DNA of 64,000 nucleotides from Herbaspirillum sp. GW103. Lineage in GTDB: Bacteria > Pseudomonadota > Gammaproteobacteria > Burkholderiales > Burkholderiaceae_D. The stretch is from positions 124,001 to 188,000 of the forward strand of contig NZ_AJVC01000003.1 of the NCBI RefSeq assembly GCF_000261365.1, read 5' to 3'. The notes beneath the pieces are model-generated. The model searched no databases and was not told the origin of the DNA. It worked only from the letters and a program-made list of their open reading frames with translations. The first letter of the stretch is position 1, and every line of letters starts with the position of its first letter. Below, in pieces: positions 54,544 through 62,384 of this stretch. The position numbers and the translations under genes are program-made.

Positions 54544-55344
54544 ATGTTGCACGTATCGATGATCGGATGCGGCGCCATTGGAGTGGGCGTCATGGAAATC
54601 CTCAAAAGCGATCCCGAGGTCGCCTTCGACATGGTGGTGGTGCCCGAGGCCCACATGGACCGCGCCCGCAGCGCCGTCTCCACGCTGGCCCCTTCGGCGC
54701 GGGTGGTCTCGCGCCTGGGGGAGGAACGTCCCGACCTGCTCATCGAATGCGCGGGCCACCAGGCCATCGGCGAACACATCATCCCGGCACTGGAGCGCGG
54801 TATCCCCTGCATGGTGGTTTCCATCGGTGCCCTGTCCGAGCCCGGCCTGGTCGACAAGCTGGAAGCCGCTGCCCGTGCCGGCCGCACCCAGGTGCAACTG
54901 CTCTCCGGTGCGATCGGTGCCATCGATGCCCTGGCGGCGGCCAAGGTCGGCGGTCTGGACGCGGTGGTCTACACCGGGCGCAAGCCACCGCGCGCCTGGA
55001 AAGACACGCCGGCGGAGACGGCCTTCGATCTGGATGCCTTGCAGGAAGCGACCGTGATCTTTGAAGGCAGTGCCCGCGAGGCCGCGCGCCTGTATCCCAA
55101 GAATGCCAATGTCGCGGCCACGCTGTCGCTGGCCGGGCTGGGCCTGGACCAGACCCGGGTACGGCTCTACGCCGACCCCGGCGTGAGCGAGAACATCCAC
55201 CACGTGGAGGCCAGCGGTGCCTTTGGCGGCTTTGAGCTGACCATGCGCGGCAAGCCGCTGGCGGCCAATCCCAAGACATCGGCGCTGACCGTCTACAGCG
55301 TCGTGCGCGCCCTGGGCAATCGTGCCCATGCGCTCTCGATCTGA
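54544..55344 (+). CDS. Aspartate dehydrogenase (NadX) family protein
   Basis: This 266-residue NAD(P)-dependent dehydrogenase matches L-aspartate dehydrogenase, with SMIGCGAIGVGVME at the N-terminus, LLSGAIGAIDALAAAK and a C-terminal ENIHHVEASGAFG followed by NPKTSALTVYS. The His in that segment corresponds to the NadX catalytic region. It makes the imine of a 2-oxo acid or the reverse. In this operon it probably acts on a pathway amino acid rather than NAD synthesis, because no nadA or nadC is nearby. AAGGAG precedes ATG 54544. Confidence 0.87.
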   Translation: MLHVSMIGCGAIGVGVMEILKSDPEVAFDMVVVPEAHMDRARSAVSTLAPSARVVSRLGEERPDLLIECAGHQAIGEHIIPALERGIPCMVVSIGALSEPGLVDKLEAAARAGRTQVQLLSGAIGAIDALAAAKVGGLDAVVYTGRKPPRAWKDTPAETAFDLDALQEATVIFEGSAREAARLYPKNANVAATLSLAGLGLDQTRVRLYADPGVSENIHHVEASGAFGGFELTMRGKPLAANPKTSALTVYSVVRALGNRAHALSI

Positions 55345-55366
55345 ACCGGGGCAGGAGAAAAGAACC

Positions 55367-56845
55367 ATGTTGAATCTGAACGATATCCAGCCCATCTGCA
55401 TCGCCGGTCAATGGCGCCTGGGGGGCGGGGATCGGTATGCCACGCTCTATCCGGCCACCGGCGAAGCCGTGGCGAGCCTGCACGCAGCCAGCGTAGCCGA
55501 CGTGGAGGAAGCCATCAGCGGTGCTGACCGGGCGTTTCGTACCAGCGGCTGGGCGCAGAAGAAAGCGCATGAACGCGCTGCCGTGCTCTATCGCGTGGCG
55601 CAACTGATCCGCGAGAACGGTGAGGCGCTGGCGCAACTGCAGCGCCTGGACAACGGCAAGCCCATCAGCGAGACGCGCAATCTGGTAGCCAGTGCCGCTG
55701 CCACCTTCCAGTTCTTTGCCGCTGCCTGCGAGACCCTGGAAGAAACGCTCACCCCCATGCGCGGCGACAATCTCACCATGAGCGTGCATGAGCCCATGGG
55801 AGTGGTGGCCGCCATCACGCCGTGGAATTCGCCCATTGCCAGCGAGGCACAGAAGATGGCACCGGCGCTGGCGGCCGGCAACGCGGTGGTGGTCAAGCCT
55901 GCGGAAGTCACGCCGCTGGCCGCGCTGGCGCTGGCGCGTCTGTGCATCGAGGCCGGCGTACCTGCGGGCCTCATCAGCGTACTGCCGGGCAAGGGCTCGG
56001 TCATCGGTGATGCCATCACCCTGCATCCCCTGGTCAAGCGCGTCTCCTTCACCGGCGGCACCACGACCGGCAAACACATCGCCCACATTGCCGCCGACAA
56101 GATGATGCCGGTATCGCTGGAACTGGGCGGCAAGTCGCCGACCATGGTGTTCGAGGATGCCGATATCGATCATGCCGTCGCCGGTGTGCTCTACGGCATC
56201 TTCAGCAGCTCCGGTGAATCCTGCATCGCCGGTTCACGCCTGTTCGTGGCGCGCTCCTTGCATGAAGCGTTCATGGAGCGCCTGGCCGCCGGTGCGGCCG
56301 CCCTGCGGGTGGGCGATCCGGCCGACGAACGCACCCAGATGGGACCGCTGATCACCGCCCGTCATCGCGAGGGCATCGAGCGCTACGTCGACATGGGCGT
56401 CACCGACGGCGGCCGCATCCGCACCGGTGGCGTGCGCCCCAAGGGCGCAGCCTTCGAGCGTGGCTACTTCTATACGCCAACCATCATCGAGGGACTGCGC
56501 AATGATCAGCGCATCTGCCAGGAAGAGATCTTCGGCCCGGTGCTGGTCGCCATGCCCTTCGACGATGAAGAGGATCTGATCCGGCAGGCCAATGACAGCG
56601 TCTACGCCCTGGCCGCCGGTATCTGGACGCGCGACTACAAGCGCGCCTGGCGCGTGGGCCGTGCGGTACAAGCCGGCAATGTCTGGATCAACACCTACAA
56701 GCAGTTCTCGATCTCGACTCCCTTCGGCGGCTGGCGTGACAGCGGCCTGGGACGCGAGAAGGGGCGATTGGGCATCCTGCAGTACATGGAGCAGAAGGCC
56801 ATGTACTGGGGCCTGAACGAACAGCCGCTGCCCTGGGCGGGCTGA
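55367..56845 (+). CDS. NAD(P)-dependent aldehyde dehydrogenase
   Basis: This 492-residue protein is a complete aldehyde dehydrogenase: cofactor site ITPWNSPIAS, general base in LELGGKSP, catalytic Cys in SSGESCIAGSR and EEIFGPV near the C-terminus. It presumably oxidises an aldehyde made by the adjacent ThDP enzyme. AGGAG precedes ATG 55367; the slightly earlier in-frame start overlaps the NadX-like gene and lacks a ribosome site. Substrate is unknown. Confidence 0.9.
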   Translation: MLNLNDIQPICIAGQWRLGGGDRYATLYPATGEAVASLHAASVADVEEAISGADRAFRTSGWAQKKAHERAAVLYRVAQLIRENGEALAQLQRLDNGKPISETRNLVASAAATFQFFAAACETLEETLTPMRGDNLTMSVHEPMGVVAAITPWNSPIASEAQKMAPALAAGNAVVVKPAEVTPLAALALARLCIEAGVPAGLISVLPGKGSVIGDAITLHPLVKRVSFTGGTTTGKHIAHIAADKMMPVSLELGGKSPTMVFEDADIDHAVAGVLYGIFSSSGESCIAGSRLFVARSLHEAFMERLAAGAAALRVGDPADERTQMGPLITARHREGIERYVDMGVTDGGRIRTGGVRPKGAAFERGYFYTPTIIEGLRNDQRICQEEIFGPVLVAMPFDDEEDLIRQANDSVYALAAGIWTRDYKRAWRVGRAVQAGNVWINTYKQFSISTPFGGWRDSGLGREKGRLGILQYMEQKAMYWGLNEQPLPWAG

Positions 56846-56864
56846 ACACGGATTGGAGAGTCAC

Positions 56865-57836
56865 ATGGACGTATTGGGTATCGACGAAATCATCTACGGC
56901 GCAGACGACCTGCCGACCTGCCGCCGGTTCTTCCTCGACTGGGGCATGGCGCTGGTAGAGGAGAGTGCCGCCGGGCTGGTCTTTGAATCGCACAACGGCT
57001 GCCGTGTCATCGTGCGCGACAGCGCCGACCCCAGCCTGCCCCCGGCCATCGAAGCCGGTCCGACCCTGCGCGAAGTGGTCTGGGGCGTCTCTTCGGCGGC
57101 GGTGCTGGACAAGTTCGCCAGTCGCATCAGTGGTTTGCCTGGCTTCGTCAACGATGGTCAGCGCGTGGGCTGCACCGATCCCAACGGACTGGCGGTGCGC
57201 TTCCAGGTCTCGGTCAAGCGTGAGGTGGAGGTGCAATGCGCCCGTATGAACACCTGGAACGAGAAGAATCGCATCAACCAGCGCAGCCCCATCTATGAAC
57301 GCGCTGCGCCCATCGAAGTGGGGCACGTGGTGTTCTTCGTCAAGGATGTGAAGGCTTGTGAAAAATTCTATTGCGAGCATTTCGGCTTCGTCCCTTCCGA
57401 CCGCTATCCGGAACGCGGCGCCTTCCTGCGTTGCGCCGACGTCGGCGGCCATCACGACATCTTCCTGCTGCAACCGCCGGAAGCACGCGCGGGCCTCAAT
57501 CACGTGGCCTTCACGGTGCGCGATATCCATGAGGTCTTCGGTGGCGGCATGCACATGTCGCGTCAGGGCTGGGATACGCAACTGGGGCCGGGCCGCCATC
57601 CGATTTCCTCGGCCTATTTCTGGTACTTCAAGAATCCGGCCGGTGGCCTCATCGAGTATTACGCCGACGAAGACCAGCTCGATGCCCACTGGGAGCCGCG
57701 CGACTTCGAACCCGGCCCGACCGTGTTTGCCGAATGGGCCATCGATGGCGGCATCGACGGCAACACCCGGCGCCAGAAAAACGCCCAGGGGCCGAGCGGC
57801 AAATTTCTGACCGACCGCGCGCCGGCCGGCAAGTAA
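56865..57836 (+). CDS. VOC family protein with two glyoxalase/extradiol dioxygenase modules
   Basis: This 323-residue protein contains two vicinal-oxygen-chelate modules (about 5-120 and 145-275). The second has HVVFFVKD with HHDIFLLQP and LNHVAFTVRD, a fold used by extradiol ring-cleavage dioxygenases. Candidate metal ligands are His in GHVVFF, His in NHVAFT and Glu in LIEYYADE, which matches the 2-His-1-carboxylate pattern. It could be the ring-cleavage enzyme of this pathway. GGAG precedes ATG 56865. Confidence 0.82.
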   Translation: MDVLGIDEIIYGADDLPTCRRFFLDWGMALVEESAAGLVFESHNGCRVIVRDSADPSLPPAIEAGPTLREVVWGVSSAAVLDKFASRISGLPGFVNDGQRVGCTDPNGLAVRFQVSVKREVEVQCARMNTWNEKNRINQRSPIYERAAPIEVGHVVFFVKDVKACEKFYCEHFGFVPSDRYPERGAFLRCADVGGHHDIFLLQPPEARAGLNHVAFTVRDIHEVFGGGMHMSRQGWDTQLGPGRHPISSAYFWYFKNPAGGLIEYYADEDQLDAHWEPRDFEPGPTVFAEWAIDGGIDGNTRRQKNAQGPSGKFLTDRAPAGK

Positions 57837-57860
57837 GACATTTCACGAAAGGAAATCCAG

Positions 57861-59015
57861 ATGTCCTTCAAGATCGGAATCCTCGGTGCCGGCATTGGCG
57901 GCCTCACGGCAGCCATCGCCCTGCAGCGCGCCGGACATGAGGTAGTGGTGTATGAACAGTCGCGCCAATTCCTGCGCGTGGGGGCAGACATCAACCTGAC
58001 CCCCAATGCAGTGCGCGCACTGGATGGCCTGGGCATCGGCGAGGCCGTGCGCCGGACCGCCGCGCGTCCCACCCATCGCATCAGCCGCACCTGGAATACC
58101 GGCGAGGAAACCTCGCGCCTGGCCATGGGCGATACCGCCGAACAGAAATACGGTGCGCCGCAGCTGACCATCCATCGTGCCGATCTGCTGGCCGCGTTGG
58201 CCGACGTGTTCCCGCTGGAGCAGGTGCGCTTTGCCAAGCGTGCTGAAACGATCCGGGAGGAGGGCGATGGCATTGTCCTGCACTTCACCGATGGCAGCGA
58301 GGATCGTGTCGATGTCCTCATCGGCGGCGACGGCATTCACTCCGCCGTACGCACTGCCATGTTCGGCGCGGAAAGTCCGCGCTTCACCGGGGTGGTGGCT
58401 TTCCGCGCCGTGATCCCGGCAGCGAAGGTGGCCGCTGTGCCCAACCTGCAGGCCTTTACCAAATGGTGGGGACCGAATCCGGAAAGCCAGATCGTTACCT
58501 TCCCGTTGAATCGCGGCCAGGACATCTTCATCTTTGCCACCACCGCTCAGGAAAGCTGGCATCTGGAATCGTGGACCACGCCGGGCAACGTGCAGGAACT
58601 GCGCGACAGCTATGCGGGCTTCCATCCGGATGCCACAGCCCTGCTGGACGCCTGCGATGAGGTGCTCAAGACCGCCCTCTACGAACGCGATCCGCTGCCG
58701 GCCTGGGCCAAGGGCAATATGGTTCTGCTGGGCGATGCCTGCCATCCCATGATGCCCTTCATGGCACAGGGGGCTGGCATGGCCATCGAAGACGCGGTGG
58801 TGCTGGCGCGTTGCCTGGCCAGCGTCGCTGCGCTGGGCGACGTGCCTGCAGCCTTGCATCGCTACGCGCAACTGCGCATGGAGCGCGCCTCGACCATCCA
58901 GATCGGATCACGTGGCAACAACTGGCTGCGTGAAGGCGGCAATGCCGACTGGGTGTATGGCTACGATGCCTGGCAGGTGCCGCTGCAGCCGCAAGCTGAA
59001 GTCGTCACTGCATGA
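57861..59015 (+). CDS. FAD-dependent monooxygenase, 6-hydroxynicotinate 3-monooxygenase (NicC) type
   Basis: This 384-residue single-component flavin hydroxylase has the GILGAGIGGLTAAIA FAD fold, the DG motif GGDGIHSAVR and the GD motif LGDACHPMMPFMAQG. Several segments (TIHRADL, KWWGPN, WVYGYDAW) resemble Pseudomonas NicC, which hydroxylates and decarboxylates 6-hydroxynicotinate. The similarity suggests a hydroxylated pyridine or salicylate-like acid as substrate. AAGGAA precedes ATG 57861. Other nic genes (nicAB, nicX, nicD, nicF) are not recognisable here, so this is not a standard nicotinate operon. Confidence 0.87.
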   Translation: MSFKIGILGAGIGGLTAAIALQRAGHEVVVYEQSRQFLRVGADINLTPNAVRALDGLGIGEAVRRTAARPTHRISRTWNTGEETSRLAMGDTAEQKYGAPQLTIHRADLLAALADVFPLEQVRFAKRAETIREEGDGIVLHFTDGSEDRVDVLIGGDGIHSAVRTAMFGAESPRFTGVVAFRAVIPAAKVAAVPNLQAFTKWWGPNPESQIVTFPLNRGQDIFIFATTAQESWHLESWTTPGNVQELRDSYAGFHPDATALLDACDEVLKTALYERDPLPAWAKGNMVLLGDACHPMMPFMAQGAGMAIEDAVVLARCLASVAALGDVPAALHRYAQLRMERASTIQIGSRGNNWLREGGNADWVYGYDAWQVPLQPQAEVVTA

Positions 59016-59029
59016 AACAAGGAGCGCCA

Positions 59030-59362
59030 GTGAATCCGGAAACCTCCGCCGACACCATGCTGCTGACCATCGTCCTCAAGCATGACCAGTCCATGAATCT
59101 CGAGCAGATCCAGGCGCACATGAAACAGGTGGACTGGTGGGAGCGTTTTCCCGTTGAAGGGACCCGCGTGGTGTCCTGGACCGTGGCCATGGGCCTGGGC
59201 CAGATCGTCACGCTGGCGTTGCCGCCGGCGCTGCTGCCGCAAGTCAATGTCGAACTTGAGCGCTCGGCCTGGGGCGTGTTCCGTACCGAGTGCTATCCCA
59301 CTTACGATTTTGTTCCCGTGCGCGAACGCATCCGCGAGCGCGTCAGAAATGGAGGCCAATGA
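59030..59362 (+). CDS. Hypothetical protein, small operon member
   Basis: I do not recognise this 110-residue protein. It shows MLLTIVLKHDQSMNLEQIQ, then a WW pair and a hydrophobic MGLGQIVTLALPPALLPQV; a dimeric alpha-beta barrel of the muconolactone-isomerase sort is possible but unproven. I chose GTG 59030 because AAGGAG sits five bases upstream. ATG 59012 overlaps the flavin hydroxylase stop and is an alternative that would add six residues. The gene lies between oxygenase genes, so a pathway role is likely. Confidence 0.7.
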   Translation: MNPETSADTMLLTIVLKHDQSMNLEQIQAHMKQVDWWERFPVEGTRVVSWTVAMGLGQIVTLALPPALLPQVNVELERSAWGVFRTECYPTYDFVPVRERIRERVRNGGQ

Positions 59363-59595
59363 TGGTTGCAACTGTTACCGATATCTATCTCAACCCGCAC
59401 CAGGCGCGCCGCCGCCCGCCGACCCAGTTCGAGGACCTGCTGGGCGACTCCATCGAGCGCGCCTACGCCGCCGGTATCCATGAATTGAGTGCGCTGGTGG
59501 CGCATCTCAATCGTACCGGCCCGAGCTGCCCCTACAACGCCGGTATCTGGACCGAAGCCAACTACCAGGAAGAGATCGCCCGCCTGGCCGCCTGA
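59362..59595 (+). CDS. Small recombinase-like helix domain protein
   Basis: This 77-residue protein has the pattern YLNPHQARRRPPTQFEDLLG, then an Ala-rich helix and a closing Trp-Thr-Glu-Ala segment. Small proteins of this kind, annotated as recombinase-like helix domain proteins, tend to sit beside Rieske oxygenase genes; their role is unknown. ATG 59362 has GGAGG six bases upstream; ATG 59359 is directly before it and in frame. It overlaps the stop of the preceding gene, so translation is coupled. Confidence 0.7.
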   Translation: MVATVTDIYLNPHQARRRPPTQFEDLLGDSIERAYAAGIHELSALVAHLNRTGPSCPYNAGIWTEANYQEEIARLAA

Positions 59596-59644
59596 GGACC
59601 ATCGTCCATCGCCAGCCTGCCAGCCCTAACAGGAGAGACCCGAA

Positions 59645-60694
59645 ATGAGAACTGCCGCCCATGATCCCGTCGATGCCGTCCTGGCCGTCGGCCTGAAAGA
59701 CCTGTGGTATCCGATCTGCCCGTCCGAGTTCGTGGCTGAAAAGCCGGTCTCGCTGCGCCGCCTGGGCAAGAAATTCGTGTTCTGGCGCGAGCCCTCGGGC
59801 AAGCTGCATGCGCTGGAAGACCACTGCCCGCATCGCGGTGCGCCGCTGTCCATGGGCATTCCCATGGGCGACCGTATCGCCTGTGGTTATCACGGCGTGC
59901 AGGTGCGCTTCGACGGCGTGGTCACCAGTGTGCCCGGCAGCCCCGGCTGCAAGCTGGAAGGAGCCAAGGCAACACGGCGCTTCCACGTGACCGAAGCGGC
60001 CGGTGCCATCTTCCTCTACAACAGCCTGGAGGATGTCGATACACCGCCGCCGCTGCGCCTGCCGGAAGAACTGACCAGCCCCGAGTATTCCAACTTCCTC
60101 TGCTACACCGAATGGAAGGGCGACTACCGCTACGTGCTGGACAACGTCATGGACCCGATGCACGGCACCTTCCTGCACAAGCAGTCGCACTCCATGGCCG
60201 AGGGCGACAATACCGCCAGCTTCGGCATCCGCGAGACTGACATCGGTTTCGTCTTCGAGAAGGAAGGCCAGCGCGACGTCAACTTTGACTGGACCGAATG
60301 GGGCGATACCGGCCTGCACTGGATGCGCCTGGCCATTCCCTATCCCAAGACCGGTGGCCCCGGCGGCAGCTTCGTCATCATCGGCAGCTACACGCCCATC
60401 GTGGACAACATCGCCGCCGTCTTCCACTGGCGCTGCCGCAAGCTCTCGGGCTGGCAGCGCGACACCTGGCGCTTCCTCTATCGCAACCGCCTGGAAGCAC
60501 GCCACTGGAACGTGCTGGAGCAGGATCGTGTGGTGCTGGAACTGATGGAGCCCGATGCCAACCAGCGCGAGATGCTGTACCAGCATGACATGGGCATCGT
60601 GCGCCTGCGTCGTCATCTGCGCGGGCTGGCCAAGGCCCAGCTGGCACGCGAGGAAGAACTGGCCGCAGCCAAGGCTCCGGTCCGCGCGGCATGA
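59645..60694 (+). CDS. Rieske non-heme iron oxygenase, large subunit
   Basis: This 349-residue ring-hydroxylating oxygenase has a Rieske [2Fe-2S] site at Cys61, His63, Cys80 and His83 (DHCPHRGAPL and ACGYHG). The mononuclear iron site is in DNVMDPMHGTFLH, with His173 and His178 as ligands and Asp170 in the bridging position. The size and separate reductase resemble phthalate/phenoxybenzoate-type oxygenases that need no small subunit. AGGAGAG precedes ATG 59645. It probably hydroxylates or demethylates the aromatic substrate, with electrons from the reductase at 61181-62128. Confidence 0.92.
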   Translation: MRTAAHDPVDAVLAVGLKDLWYPICPSEFVAEKPVSLRRLGKKFVFWREPSGKLHALEDHCPHRGAPLSMGIPMGDRIACGYHGVQVRFDGVVTSVPGSPGCKLEGAKATRRFHVTEAAGAIFLYNSLEDVDTPPPLRLPEELTSPEYSNFLCYTEWKGDYRYVLDNVMDPMHGTFLHKQSHSMAEGDNTASFGIRETDIGFVFEKEGQRDVNFDWTEWGDTGLHWMRLAIPYPKTGGPGGSFVIIGSYTPIVDNIAAVFHWRCRKLSGWQRDTWRFLYRNRLEARHWNVLEQDRVVLELMEPDANQREMLYQHDMGIVRLRRHLRGLAKAQLAREEELAAAKAPVRAA

Positions 60695-61134
60695 ACGACG
60701 CCACCCACGCGCCCGTCGTGCGCCATGTGCAGTGCGCCAGTGTGCCGGAGTTGGCATCGGCTACCTGGTCCAACTGCCTGGTGATCGGCGAGGACATCAT
60801 GATGTCCGGCATGACGGCGCATCCGGCCACACGCCAGCAGACCTTGGACACCTACCGGCAGACTCTGGTGGTGCTGGGCAAGATCGCCGACCTGGTGCGC
60901 GCTGCCGGCGGTACGCCGGGCAGCATCACCAAGCTGGTGATCTACCTGACCGATATCGCGCACAAGGACGAGGTTGGACGTGCGCGCCGTGACTTCTTCG
61001 GTGAGCACGGTCCGTATCCCTGCTCCACGCTGGTGGAAGTCAGCGCCCTGGTGTTTCCGGAACTGACGGTGGAGATCGATGCGTATGCCCGTCTGGGTGT
61101 GGATCTGCGGCGCGCAGAGCGCATGACCGCGTGA
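60691..61134 (+). CDS. RidA (YjgF/UK114) family protein
   Basis: This 147-residue protein has the RidA fold: DIMMSGMTAHPATRQQT, then LVIYLTDIAHKDEV and a closing LVEVSALVFPELTVEIDAYA. RidA proteins hydrolyse reactive imines and enamines to keto compounds and ammonia; operon-borne members are often pathway-specific deaminases. The C-terminal Glu expected for activity is present in TVEIDA. The start overlaps the Rieske gene stop (ATGA). In this operon it could process the imine made by the NadX-like dehydrogenase. Confidence 0.85.
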   Translation: MNDATHAPVVRHVQCASVPELASATWSNCLVIGEDIMMSGMTAHPATRQQTLDTYRQTLVVLGKIADLVRAAGGTPGSITKLVIYLTDIAHKDEVGRARRDFFGEHGPYPCSTLVEVSALVFPELTVEIDAYARLGVDLRRAERMTA

Positions 61135-61180
61135 CCGCATGAGCTTGTTTGAACGAATCTGATTTGATGGTGGTGCATTC

Positions 61181-62128
61181 ATGAGCAGTCCTCTTCTTTC
61201 CGTCCGTGTACAGGCCATGCGCTGGGAGGCGCAGGGTGTCGTGAGCGTGGAACTGTGCCTGCCCGACGGCGGCGAGTTGCCGGCCTTCGAGGCGGGCGCG
61301 CACATCGACCTGCATCTGGGCAATGGGCTGGTGCGCAGCTATTCGCTGTCGAACTCACCGCTCGAGCGTCATCGTTACGTGGTGGGCGTACTCAACGACC
61401 GCAGCAGTCGTGGCGGATCGCGCTACGTACATGAACAATTGCGGGTCGGTAGCACGTTGTCGATCTCGGCACCGCGCAACAATTTTCCACTGGACGCATC
61501 GGCGAGCCTGTCGGTGCTGATTGCGGGAGGCATCGGCATCACGCCGATCTCCTGCATGTATCACCACCTGCGCGCCCAGGGAAGGGAGGCAGTGTTGCAC
61601 TACTGCGCCCGCTCGCGCAAGGAAGCTGCCTTCACCACGCAGTTGCTGGGACAGCCCGGCGTGAGCAGCCATTTCGACGACGAGGCCGGTGCACCGCCGG
61701 ACCTGCGTGCAGTGCTCGCGGCCTATCCGAAGCAGGCGCATTTCTATTGCTGCGGTCCGACCCCCATGCTCAATGCCTTTGAAAGCCTCTGCGAAGAACT
61801 GGGTTTGCCCAATGTGCACATCGAGCGCTTCGCCGCCGAGAAGCTGGCACCCGTGCAGAGCGGCAGCTATGTGGCCGAACTGGCGCGCAGCAAATCCAGC
61901 CTCACCATCCCGGCCGGCAAATCGCTGCTCGATGCCCTGCTCGATGCCGGCATCGCGGTCGATCACAGCTGCCGCGAAGGCGTGTGCGGTGCCTGCGAGA
62001 CGCGCGTACTGGAGGGGGAACTGGATCATCGCGACGGCGTGCTCAGCAAGGCCGAACGCGCCGCCGGCAAGACCATGATGGTGTGCGTCTCCGGCTGCAA
62101 GGGACAGCGCCTGGTGCTGGATCTCTAG
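61181..62128 (+). CDS. PDR/VanB-type oxygenase reductase (FMN, NAD, plant-type 2Fe-2S)
   Basis: This 315-residue iron-sulfur flavoprotein passes electrons from NADH to the Rieske oxygenase. The FMN-binding RSYSLSNSP comes first, then the NAD domain with IAGGIGITPI and FYCCGPTPML. A C-terminal plant-type ferredoxin domain has cysteines 264, 269, 272 and 302. This order is that of phthalate dioxygenase reductase and VanB. Its ribosome site is GGTGG-like and modest. A terminator follows, closing the catabolic operon. Confidence 0.92.
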   Translation: MSSPLLSVRVQAMRWEAQGVVSVELCLPDGGELPAFEAGAHIDLHLGNGLVRSYSLSNSPLERHRYVVGVLNDRSSRGGSRYVHEQLRVGSTLSISAPRNNFPLDASASLSVLIAGGIGITPISCMYHHLRAQGREAVLHYCARSRKEAAFTTQLLGQPGVSSHFDDEAGAPPDLRAVLAAYPKQAHFYCCGPTPMLNAFESLCEELGLPNVHIERFAAEKLAPVQSGSYVAELARSKSSLTIPAGKSLLDALLDAGIAVDHSCREGVCGACETRVLEGELDHRDGVLSKAERAAGKTMMVCVSGCKGQRLVLDL

Positions 62129-62146
62129 CCGTTTTCGCGCAAGACC

Positions 62147-62177
62147 ATGCCCGTGCCCAGGCACCGGGCATTTTTTT
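62147..62177 (+). terminator. Intrinsic terminator of the catabolic operon
   Basis: ATGCCCGTGCC (62147-62157) pairs with GGCACCGGGCAT (62160-62171), with one bulged base, followed by seven T. It separates the operon from the porin gene. Confidence 0.85.
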
Positions 62178-62384
62178 GAGCCTGAAAAATTTTTGGAACG
62201 GCGATCCATAGGTAAAACAAATATCACCGGACCCGGACCACCCGGCAAGCCTGCGCCGCCCGCTGACCATGCAGCGGCGGCCTTGCCGGCAGAAGTCACC
62301 TTTCCTGCGCACGGGGCACAGGGGAGCAGTGAGTGAATGCGGCCTGGCCGCGTGTTTGGACTTTATTCGTTGAAGGGGAGTTTG

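Noticed and set aside
57861..59015. Standard nicotinate (nic) degradation cluster
   Set aside because: The flavin hydroxylase resembles NicC, but no recognisable nicAB, nicX, nicD, nicE or nicF genes accompany it.
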